From Curvularia sp. ZM96 (Eukaryota > Ascomycota > Dothideomycetes > Pleosporales > Pleosporaceae), in assembly GCA_022457065.1 (NCBI GenBank), contig JAJGBQ010000007.1, positions 1,054,001 to 1,118,000 on the forward strand: 64,000 nucleotides of DNA, given 5' to 3'. The stretch's first letter is position 1, and each line of letters starts with the position of its first letter. Shown here one piece after another: positions 55,128 through 64,000 of this stretch. Both the position numbers and the translations under genes were made by a program. The notes under the pieces are model-generated. The model was not told the DNA's origin. It saw only the letters and a program-made list of their open reading frames with translations, and ran no database searches.

Positions 55128-56959
55128 GTGATGGGAGTAGTAAGTCGATGTTAACAGCGCGGAACCACGGCTGGCAAGGTCAGATTTCTGCATTAAGGTG
55201 AATTCTTGTACATAGATCGGTTATGACAGTCACTCGTTTTAGCATGTGTGTTTACATGCAAGAATTCAGTCATTGATCACTTTATTCCAAACGGACCTTT
55301 TCTTTTCTAATATGCTCATCACACAGTGATTGCGTCATTGTGGCCTCTCACTCCAAACGAATATCCATTGCCTAGGCACTGCTGCCTGAAACCGAATGGC
55401 GGTATCGGAGGCAGTCCCGTTTACACCTCCGCCTCCACCAATTAGCCACCCATAGAGAAATCGTTTGATAGCACGGGCCTGAGCACTTTAAACAAAAGCA
55501 TTTTCCACATCTTTTCTGCAAACAGAGTTGCGCTAATGTTGCCAAGCTCTCTTGCATATATATTTGGTGGTACCCGCCTCGAGCAACTAATCCTCCAATC
55601 CTCACTCCACGCCATCAGCCACAGTATATACTCACCTGTATTATATAATCGATCTTACTCATATACTTCCACCAACCTATGTACCACCGCTGGCCTTCGA
55701 TTTAAGTATGCGAACCTACCATGGAACGATCTCCGGGTCCGCCCGTTCAGCTCGACCGATCGGGAAGCAGTTATGCGATGATCATACGCTCTCCAGAGCT
55801 ATGTATATTTCAGGTAATACTTACCCATTCAATTCAACCAATTCCACTCAATTTGACGTTGCAATTGATATTCCTGGGATTGCTTTATACTTACAGTAAT
55901 AGGATCTAACCACCTCGTCTACCAAGACTGCCTCTGCCATCTGGCGCACCTTGAAAGCCCCAGTGAAAGTGGGGCAGTTTACACCAGTGTATATAGCGAT
56001 GAGCAAAATCCATTGGTAGGTACTGCTGTCAAGTACGAAATCCCAGGAACTCCACAAGACTTTGATGGAGCGGGATCACCCTCGGGAACTTGAGGAGCGG
56101 GCAGAGGCCTGCTTTCAGTGGACAGTCCGAGGACTTGGTCCGCTGGCTAGAGGATCATAACCGGGTCGACAGGGGCCTGTACTTCCACCTCCTCTTCAGG
56201 GTCGAGGCCCTGGAGGAGGATCGGGAGCTACAGAGGTCGCTCCTCGAGACGCCACTCAGGATATCGAAAACAAGGTGGATGAGACATACAGGAAATGTCG
56301 CGTGTGGTAGCCTAATTTTCCCTGCGCTTTGCAACTTGGTATGGCGCGTCGAGAGTCTGGTAAGTTAATACAGAGCTCACCTAACCACCAGAGTATATTG
56401 GGTTACTGACTCTTACCGAAGGCCCCATAGTGCATAGCATACATGATTCGCGCGCGTACCGATCACCTTCCCGAAAGCATCATCGAAAAAATCCACATGA
56501 TGCTTGTCGCATATACAAAGGCAGAACGCACGCCACCGAAGTCCTGGACAGTCATATTATGTTCATCAGTGTGTACTGGACCACGCCATGGTGCGTGACA
56601 TACCTCGACATCACAGAGAGGTTCTGCGCTGAAGACAAGAACAAGTCTTTGGACTCATATAGCTCAGCTTGTTTTGCTGTGCGCCATATGTGAGTTTGCA
56701 AGGGATCGGTGTCCCTCTTAGCAACCAAAAGATGTCTGTGTACAGCTGGCTACGATGCTTGGTATTCGTCTCTTAGCTAGGAGCACGTCTGGAGGAGGCA
56801 AGGGAGATGACCCCGAGATGGTGGCTAAGAGCATCGCTGTCGGGTTCACTGTCGACTGCGCACCGCAACGCGCACAATGATAAGGTTACCGATATCGAAG
56901 TGGGAGAACGCTCCTTCGAAGTTCTACGTTTGTGGACATATGAGACTGTTTCAAAAAGC
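55128..56959. other. gene-poor region downstream of the GH7 gene
   Basis: About 1.8 kb without a recognised gene. Around 56,090-56,270 an open frame has a protein-like stretch (GQSEDLVRWLEDHNRV and RVEALEEDRELQRSLL) but no full gene; it may be a fragment of a lost gene. Confidence 0.4.
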
Positions 56960-57265
56960 CAAACTCACTCGATTGGAAGAGTTTGCTCGGCAGATGGGAA
57001 AACTTCTCCTGTCCGACCCTTGAGTCGGCCAGATGATTTTGAAGAGGACCAGAAGGGCTTGCTCGGAATATAGGATGCCACTCCTGTCTGCTATCGGCAG
57101 GGGCAATCGTGTCAGACCAACGATTTCGAAGAGGATCAGAGAAGTCAATGAAATATTATGACACTGGAAAAGTTGGCTCGGCAGAAGGGAAGGCTATTCC
57201 TGTCCCATTATGATGTCGGAAAGATGACTTCGAAGAGGATCAGAGAGATCAATGGAATATTATCG
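56960..57265. repeat. degenerate tandem repeat, about 90-105 bp unit, three copies
   Basis: GATTTTGAAGAGGACCAGA at 57035, GATTTCGAAGAGGATCAGA at 57122 and GACTTCGAAGAGGATCAGA at 57226 are about 88 and 104 bp apart. Each copy is preceded by a TCGGCAG-GGG-TCCTGTC-like segment (56,991, 57,094 and 57,180). Confidence 0.75.
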
Positions 57266-57357
57266 CACTGCCAGACTTCTACGCATTTGGATACCTGCAG
57301 CGCCTTAGCTAGACTACTGTATTTAGGTTTAGTCAACAACTCTCCTAGCAATCTATC

Positions 57358-57693
57358 TTATACCGTCACAGTTGATCTCATTGTTGGTTGGTTCTGCTTG
57401 TTTTGGGCCATCCAGGCCGACACATGAAGGCGTAATATTCCTATCAGTGCAACGCCAATGATAAAAAGATAAGTAAAGAGAGATTTGACTATATTCCCTA
57501 GAAGTAGTAATAGCACAATGGCGCAAATATTTGTGATACAAAGCAGTATGGGGTGGAATGGACACTTCCGAACCCTTCTACCCCAGCTCAATGCTTTACT
57601 CAAAACTTTGGGCATCCATATGTTGTTTCTTAACAGCGCCTCATGGCCGTACTTAACGAACATGTAAATTACGTACAAAACGCTGAATAGCAT
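57358..57693 (-). CDS. Possible small membrane protein
   Basis: A 111-residue open frame from a true ATG at 57693. It has hydrophobic segments at residues about 1-13, 50-65 and 68-88 (ILLCITNICAIVLLLLLG, LFTYLFIIGVALIGILRLHV), a basic stretch between (GRRVRK) and a polar tail. It lies in an AT-rich stretch, where hydrophobic open frames arise by chance, so it could be spurious. No family recognised. Confidence 0.3.
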   Translation of the reverse strand: MLFSVLYVIYMFVKYGHEALLRNNIWMPKVLSKALSWGRRVRKCPFHPILLCITNICAIVLLLLLGNIVKSLFTYLFIIGVALIGILRLHVSAWMAQNKQNQPTMRSTVTV

Positions 57694-59575
57694 TTTTCTA
57701 GACCCGTTTCAACTTCTTCTGTACGTATAGCCATTCTCTACTGCTTCTTTCTAGCTCTAGGGTATTCGTCACCCGGCCGTCACTGTGTGCTTTCCTGTCT
57801 ACACTACGCTGCAAGGCTTTGGACTCGCGCGAATAGAAGTGTTATTGCATAGCAGCATTTCCATCTGTCGCTGTGATGTAGAAGAGCAATGCATTGTGAC
57901 TATTCACAGTGGTTGACCGCAACGCGTTAGCATTCCAGACCCAACCAAAAGTCGCTCATCAGTATTCACTGACGTTATAACTGCTGCTTCGACGATAACT
58001 GAGATGGGTATTGACACATGACAGCTGGGATCGCGACGGGCACATCTCTGGTCATGGTTGGGGATCGCTATTGTTTAACTTGAACCTACGAATATTCTTG
58101 CCGCGGATGTCCAACGGAATACCGCTCATTCCTGCATTCGGCAACGTAAACATGGATATGGACTAGGGTATTGAAGCTGAATATTGTTGCCATCGAAGCC
58201 AACAAATGCCTATTTTCAGAGGCGGCGAGATGTATCGACGATTTGAATGTATGATATCCCCAAGATCGATCACAGCATGCGAGATTGTGTCAATGTGAAT
58301 TAGTCACTGTGGTTGTCTGATCCCACGACCCAGGGGTCCCTCTTTGTCCACCCTTCTTTTTCCCGCCAGTCCGGCAGCTTCGGTTCCCGTGATTTCAGAT
58401 CCGATTACGATCGTTCCGTATCGCAAACGGTCACCGCCGAAACTTTACCAGGCATTCTTGGTTCACCCGGTGGCTCCGGCGCTTTGGGTACTTGTGTAGC
58501 ACTTGTTTCTTTCATGTTGGAATGACCAAAAGCCAAGCTCGCTGTTTGTCTGCCTTTACTTCATTACTTGTCCTGTAGCAATAAAGTTCAAAAAAGGAAG
58601 ATTCTTCTCATATGAGATACTTTTGCGTCTGGAGTACGGGAAGGGCTTGCTGGGGGCTAGACCCTCTTTTCCTTAGCACTCCCACATTAGTGCCTGTCAG
58701 GCGCAACTGCCCGCGACGGCCCTTCTCGTCCCGCAATATCTCCGCAACAGATACGTACTTGCTTGGCGGGGATCGCAATACTTTTGATCCTTCTCCAAGA
58801 GGAATCTCTGCTCCTTCTTGTTAGAGGCCCGCAGATGACTACACTACACAGTGAACCTCCCAAAAGCTTCGTGTCGAAACGGTGAGGCCAGATTCCCAGA
58901 CCAGTCTCGAAACATTCCCATGTGTAATACTCGGAAGTTTCGGGCATGTGAAACTAGCGCATCTGGCTTCCTTTTCAACCCAACGTACCCCGACCCCGGC
59001 ACGTTCCGTCGGACGTTAAAGCATGCGGCAGGCTGCAGCCGTAGTCCTGTTTTGCTTTCACAATATCGTGCTTCAAAGTTCGTTGACGCATGTCTCCGTC
59101 CCTCTACTGAAGCTACATGGAAGTCCATTTTCTTATATTTAAGCATATCCCGCTTGCTACAGCAGGTTCTGAAAGACACTCAATGAACATTGTTGTTAAC
59201 CAGGACCACATGATGGCTATGACAAGCTTCCGTTTACGCACAAACCCCTATGCATAAATACGTACGTGTCTGTTTAGTAGAGTTCTGGACCACTACTCAA
59301 CAAAAGTTTTCAATAGATCACGTCACGTAATGCATTCATAACTGGACCGGAGTACTCGCCGTTGGATACAACATGTATGCCAAGTTCTCGGCGGTAGCGA
59401 TCAATATACGCTGTATGGCCGAGCAGAAGCAGCTGTGTTGAGTCAACACCGTGTAGGGAACTCGTGTTATCTTTTTAGGGAAAGTCGTAGAAACAGTATA
59501 AGTGGAGTCGAAGGTACTGGAGCACTGCATGAACTATGCATAGCTTGGCGGCTTTCTTGCCGTAAAATTCAACAG
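57694..59575. other. gene-poor region with a GC-rich island
   Basis: About 1.9 kb. Between 58,310 and 58,840 base composition and word use differ from the flanks (runs such as CCCGCCAGTCCGGCAGC and CTTGCTGGGGGCTAGACCC). Short frames there are not gene-like. Origin unknown. Confidence 0.4.
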
Positions 59576-59809
59576 CTAAGATTGGTTGTAGTTGCTGCCC
59601 GAGTAGTCTGGCTTCGGTGTTATGAGATAGTAAGATCGCACATTCTCCGGTGGTTGGGCACTATTTGACGCAGTCTCGGCGGGTCCGTTTTTTACTTTAG
59701 TTTTCTTCAGTTTCGATTCAGCGAATGAGCTCAACATACGTTGGAGGTCTTGTTCTAATCGAGTTGTAGGTCCTAGTGCTTGTTGCTGCTCGATAACTTG
59801 TGGTGCCAT
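59576..59809 (-). CDS. Possible small hypothetical protein
   Basis: A 77-residue frame from ATG 59809: MAPQVIEQQQALGPTTRLEQ, a possible helix LQRMLSSFAESKLKKTKVKN, and a polar end. Composition is protein-like (few Cys, Trp; helix-forming middle), but length is short and no family is recognised. It is head-to-head with the MFS permease start at 60036. Confidence 0.35.
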   Translation of the reverse strand: MAPQVIEQQQALGPTTRLEQDLQRMLSSFAESKLKKTKVKNGPAETASNSAQPPENVRSYYLITPKPDYSGSNYNQS

Positions 59810-60035
59810 AGCATTCGAGGCGTACTAGCCGGTGTATCTCGATACTGACGTCCAACCCCTGCAGTACTCCGTAAACCCGCGACTAATGTACTTTCTCGAT
59901 ACGATTCCACACAAGAAGTAGTGGATCTGCATTCTCCACTACTTCGGGTTCTCTTAAACTAAGGTCTTATGCGCCCCGGTTCTCGACTTGTTGCATCCCC
60001 ATTGCTTTCAACCAAATCTCGTCGGGTAGCCAAAC

Positions 60036-61726
60036 ATGGTTGACGGGAAGCAACACGACGTTACGGAACAGCAGGTGTCGACGCAGAAGACGTTAGAAGA
60101 GACCAAGGGTACCGAGACCATTGATACCGTGCACCAAGATGAGGCTCTTCGTGTGCTTGCGCAGTATGCTGGAGACCAGACTTGGACCCCAGAGGAAGAG
60201 AAGAAGCTGGTGCGAAGGATAGATGGTAGGCTACTGACGTTGCTGATCATAACGTATGGCCTTCAGTACTACGACAAGGCCATGTTGTCCCAAGCTGTGA
60301 GCGATATTCACATGCCGTTGAGGATACCCAACTAACGATTCTCAGGCTATTTTCGGCTTGCGCGAGGATTTGCAGCTCAAGACTGGTGATCGCTATTCTT
60401 TCTCGGCTGCCATCTTCTACCTCGGTTTCATTGTGGGAAGCTATCCCGCGGTTCTGATGGCTCAGCGTTGGCCGATTGAGCGCGTCGCAGCTGGCATTCT
60501 CTTTGTCTGGGGCACATGTCTCATTTGCACAGTAGCATGTACAAACTGGCAAGGTCTCTACGCGCAGCGCTTTTTCCTTGGCTTCTTGGAGTCCGGCATC
60601 TCGCCAATGTTCATGCTGATTGTCGGGGGCTGGTACAAGAAGAGAGAGCAGGCACTACGAATGGGCGCGTGGTACTGTGCGACCGCATATGCATCTGCCA
60701 TCTCGCCACTGATCAACTACGGCCTCGGACATATAAACGGTGGGGGCTTGAAAAGCTGGCAATACATGTAAGAATCACGGCTCTCGAGGCATACTGGACG
60801 TTCCTTTAACACATCTTTCAGGTACCTTGTTGCTGGCATCGTAACCGTATTGTGGGCTTTCGTCATCCTCTTTTTCATGCCACCTGATCCGATTCGAGCC
60901 AAGGGATTCAGCGGTCGTGAGCGATACATTGCCGTAGCCCGAATGAGGGAGAACAACTCCGGAGTACGAAACAAGCACTTCAAGCTTGAGCAACTATGGG
61001 AATCGCTGTACGATGTCAAGTTCTGGCTCGTTTTCAGCATGTCATTCCTAATGATGATCGCAAACGGCCCAGTTTCAAGCTTTTTGCCTATTATCATCGC
61101 TGGTTTTGGCTTCAACCGATTGAACTCGCTACTGCTTGTCATGCCTGCTGGTGTCATCATCGGATCTATTACACTCAGTGTGACGTATCTGGCGTATCGC
61201 ATTCCTGGTATTCGAACTTGGATTATTGCTGGCTGCCAATGCGGCACCATCATCGCATCCATTCTGCTTTGGAAGCTACCGCAAAGCGAAAAGGGAGGAC
61301 TCCTTTTTGCTTGCTATATTCTCTCCACTTTTGGTGGAGGTTATGCTGTGCTCATGGGCCTGCAGGTAGCTAATACAGCAGGATATACCAAGCGATCCAT
61401 CACAAGCTCTGGCGTTTTTGTCGGTTACTGTCTCGGTCAGTTCACAACCTAATGCATTTTATATAGTAGAAGCACTGACTCTGGATTTAGGTAACTTCGT
61501 AGGTCCGCTGTTGTTCAAAGCAGAAGATGCTCCAATTTACGCGCCTGGTTTTATTGCAGTGCTTGCAACATCTATTGCCGCTGCAGTTCTTGCAATCGTA
61601 TACCGCTACGTTTGTATCTGGGAAAACCACCGACGCGACAAATCAGGCACGCTTGAAGGATTTGATCATGCATACGAGGACGACCTTACGGATATGAAGA
61701 ACCCTCAATTCCGGTACACGCTCTGA
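60036..61726 (+). CDS. MFS permease, anion:cation symporter family (Dal5/allantoate type)
   Basis: Four exons: 60036-60296, 60346-60767, 60822-61435 and 61491-61726, 510 residues. The N-terminus has KKLVRRIDGRLLTLLIITYGLQYYDKAMLSQA, the typical ACS-family start of TM1. FGLREDLQLKTGDRYSFSAAIFYLGFIVGSYPAVLMAQRWP and FFLGFLESGISPMFMLIVGGWYKKREQALRMGAWY follow, as in Dal5, Tna1 and Vht1. A central loop separates two six-helix halves, and the C-terminal part after the last intron carries two more helices, then IWENHRRDKSG. Introns 1-3 are 49-55 bp and GT-AG. The third donor is GTCAGT. The family carries allantoate, nicotinate, biotin or pantothenate; the substrate cannot be set. Confidence 0.93.
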
Positions 61727-62366
61727 GACGCTCCAGTCTTGTGCTTCCTATACGGACGTTTAAAAGAGACGGTAAAGTCCACGTATGCATACCAGAGATA
61801 CATGGCAATGGCCTTTTGGTCATTCACAATACTGCTGTAGCTGGATCGGTAGGCCGAGGAATTGAGAATCAACTTTACTGCAATACGCGTATCCAATTTT
61901 GTGAGCCAGAGTGATGTTACCTTCACTGTCAACTCGCCGAACTTCAACTCTTAGTTCCCGTGCATGGCGTAACAACAGTATTAAAGCCATTCCTACTCTC
62001 AATCAGCAATTCGCATCATGTATGACAACCGCAAGCCATTGAGTTTCTTATGACGTCTTGGTTTGAATATGTCTTGGAGCCTTGACCTTTTCCGAACTTA
62101 GCAGACTCAATGGTCTCGCTCAAAGATTTTCCACATGATTCATTTTCTTTTCCAGATATTGTATGAGTGGTTTCCTAACTCTTAAGCTGTATGCACATGA
62201 TGGTGCCGAGAGGCGTACAGCAAACAATATGTTTTGGCGCGGTCTTAAACCACTGCGCCAGCATCCAAGACGGCTCTCCAATGTCTTCAACCTTGCAGTT
62301 GAGTATGTTTTTCCAACGACATAAATGCCCTTCTATGTTCAATGAAGTGTACTCACATCAGCGATC
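61727..62366. other. intergenic region between MFS permease and zinc-ribbon-like gene
   Basis: 640 bp, AT-rich, with no supported gene. Confidence 0.4.
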
Positions 62367-62969
62367 ATGGCTAATAACCACCCTCTACGCGGCCGAGTTC
62401 GCCAACTTTTGGGTCTGCAGCCAACCCTCGAGATGACCCAATCCGAAATCTTGAAAGCCCAACGACGCACTGGAGACCGTATCGGGAACTGGCGATGCGC
62501 CTGCGGCCACCTTAACACGATTATGTATCTTCCTGACCGACACATCCATCCCCTTGGTCTACTCCAGTGCCGTGCTTGTCCACTCATTTGGCACCCGTCC
62601 ATCCCACCCAAGTTCACCAGCCGACGCCTCCATATTAACACACACGTACTTATCTCTCACGCTGCCCGATCCACACACGTCCTTTCTCGGCTTCGAAACC
62701 CCACCTTGGAACATGTATACATCTGCCTGGGTTACGGCTGCGGACTAAGCTGGCGTACTGACATCAAGTCGAAGTGGCTCAGTATGGACAAGAAGCAAGT
62801 TATGTTGCTCGGGGGAAAACGCGGGAAGTTGCACTGTGATTGCGGGGTGAGGATTTTCGAACCGGGGCAATACGAAGTTTTTGAGATCACGCCTGCTAAT
62901 ATGCCTGCCTCGGCGCTTTTGGGTGTGCCCGCCGTTGGTGAGGGGAAGAAGCGCCGTGTCAGAGGCTAA
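62367..62969 (+). CDS. Hypothetical protein with two zinc-ribbon-like cysteine clusters
   Basis: Single exon of 200 residues. The first cluster is CACGHLN with LQCRACPLIWH, about 34 residues apart, and the second is CLGYGCGLSW with HCDCGVRIFEPGQYE. Each pairs two short Cys-rich knuckles, as zinc ribbons do. Between them is RRLHINTHVLISHAARSTHVL. The C-terminus ends EGKKRRVRG, a possible nuclear localisation signal. Codon use looks real, and the start ATG at 62367 gives the longest sensible protein. No known family is recognised. Confidence 0.6.
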   Translation: MANNHPLRGRVRQLLGLQPTLEMTQSEILKAQRRTGDRIGNWRCACGHLNTIMYLPDRHIHPLGLLQCRACPLIWHPSIPPKFTSRRLHINTHVLISHAARSTHVLSRLRNPTLEHVYICLGYGCGLSWRTDIKSKWLSMDKKQVMLLGGKRGKLHCDCGVRIFEPGQYEVFEITPANMPASALLGVPAVGEGKKRRVRG

Positions 62970-64000
62970 ATGCAGTGCGGCTAGCGATCCTGGTCTCAAA
63001 CGCCTCGAAGTTAACGAAAGTCTGATGAATTAGCATCATTTGTAGTCATAGGTAGCTTGGTGGAAGAGGAGAGTTGGGACGAAGTGTATTGTGTTTCTTG
63101 AGGTCGAGCAGTAGATGAAATGGAGTTCGTTTTCCTTGTCAATTCTGTGCGGAAGATTCTGTCTCAATCTAATATGCGAGTCGCAACGATGAAAGGAGAA
63201 GCACAGAAGAGGAAATGAGGCCCGCGTTTTCCATTTGAAGCTTAGCCATCAAGACAGCAACTAGACCTACCTCAGCTTTGGTGTGTCTTGGTAGATCGGG
63301 CTACCTACGATAATGATGCGCTATCTGCCTTGGCACCTTCCATTAAATACCTCTCTTTATTCTTCTAACGGACCCTTGTGTAAGGCTGCCTACGGCCTGA
63401 TTTGACATGCATTCATTGCGCTAGCGTTAAACGTGGGGAATACCGCCATTCTGGTCTGGCTAGGGGCTGGGCAACCGCCAAAAGAACCGCGTGGGCAGAA
63501 TGCATATAGCACTGATCGTCTGATCCGGTATCTTGTGGATGCATCAAACAAAAAGATTCGAACTTGTAGTAGAGAAGTCAAGAATTCGTTTATAATTTCA
63601 CATGCACTGAGAATGCCCTTACACTACGCATTACTCGTCACTTGAGATCTTATCTGTGCTTATCACCAGCTATCACCAGCTATCATCAGCTATCTGTACA
63701 CCCTTGCTCGTTTACCCTCGGTGCCTCCGCACGGAGAATAGTAGAGCAAGGTAGTTCTTGGAACACGCGCTTACTTGCCGCGAACAGGATGGCAAGGATA
63801 TGCTTGGCCACCGTACGCAGTGCCCTATCATTGTAGCTACCAGGTACTTGAATCGGGCGAGATGAATGCGCGCGGGATTTATAAGTAATGTGCTCCGTCT
63901 TCCCCTGCTGCGAGACACTGATGTTGATTGTCTCTCTTCAGTCTAAGTCTGTAAGAGGTCAGTCGAGCAGATAAGACGACAACGACGAAACGTACATCAT
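62970..64000. other. terminal gene-poor region
   Basis: About 1 kb to the window edge. AT-rich, with a 10-bp tandem repeat near 63,661. No gene supported; a gene starting past the edge is possible. Confidence 0.4.
63661..63694. repeat. 10-bp tandem repeat
   Basis: TATCACCAGC twice, then TATCATCAGC and TATC. Confidence 0.85.

Noticed and set aside
58313..59186. Open frames of 70-111 residues in the GC-rich island and just after
   Set aside because: Overlapping frames on both strands, no start context, no protein-like pattern; too weak to call.
1..64000. CRISPR arrays, intact transposons, or a secondary-metabolite cluster
   Set aside because: No regular spacer repeats, no transposase, reverse transcriptase, PKS, NRPS or terpene synthase was seen; the genome is eukaryotic, so CRISPR is not expected.

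Overview
The window is nuclear DNA of a filamentous ascomycete, most likely a Dothideomycete close to the Pleosporales. The evidence is many short GT-AG introns of about 50-75 bp with CTAAC/CTGAC branch sites, a single dispersed 5S rRNA gene, a GH7 cellobiohydrolase, Zn2Cys6 and MFS families, and a BAR-PH-ArfGAP protein of the filamentous-fungal Csx2 type. The order-level placement is inference from the proteins; no phylogeny could be run. Exon boundaries were read by hand from splice consensus and reading phase.

Positions 1-41,000 form a compact housekeeping block. In order they hold condensin BRN1 (+), a ubiquitin-like-domain protein (-), cytochrome c1 (-), an M1 aminopeptidase (+), a 5S rRNA (+), dolichol kinase SEC59 (+), the autophagy kinase ATG1 (+), a WD40-cyclophilin PPWD1 homologue (-), proteasome ATPase RPT4 (-), U3 snoRNP protein RRP9 (+), a NAT9-like acetyltransferase with an apparent one-base disruption (-), an extended SDR/3-beta-HSD-type dehydrogenase (+), eIF3b (-), a Csx2-type ArfGAP (-), the F1-ATPase assembly factor ATP11 (+) and the peroxisomal E3 PEX10 (-). 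Several pairs are divergent and share short promoters (CYT1/aminopeptidase, RPT4/RRP9, NAT9-like/SDR, Csx2/ATP11).

From about 41 kb to the end the style changes: genes are sparser, more lineage-specific and sometimes broken, with small repeats between them. This part holds a broken gene joining an RNase H1-type hybrid-binding domain to a C-terminal PCNA-box-like motif (41.5-42.9 kb), a tandem repeat and a perfect hairpin (43.0-43.2 kb), an Arg/Gly-rich protein with a C-terminal chromodomain (-), a monocarboxylate-type MFS transporter (-), a four-exon gene for a 112-residue protein with 25 cysteines at every third residue behind an N-myristoylation signal (47.9-48.6 kb), a small hypothetical protein, a Zn2Cys6 regulator (-) divergent from a secreted GH7 cellobiohydrolase (+), a 4.9-kb gene-poor stretch with degenerate repeats, a Dal5/ACS-type MFS permease (+) and a double zinc-ribbon-like protein (+).

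The strongest candidate for something undescribed is the cysteine-ladder gene at 47,915-48,624. The (C-x-x) register is kept across three introns, which strongly supports the gene model, and I recognise no characterised family for it. Second is the hybrid-binding/PIP-box gene at 41,547-42,939, which carries a frameshift and an in-frame stop.
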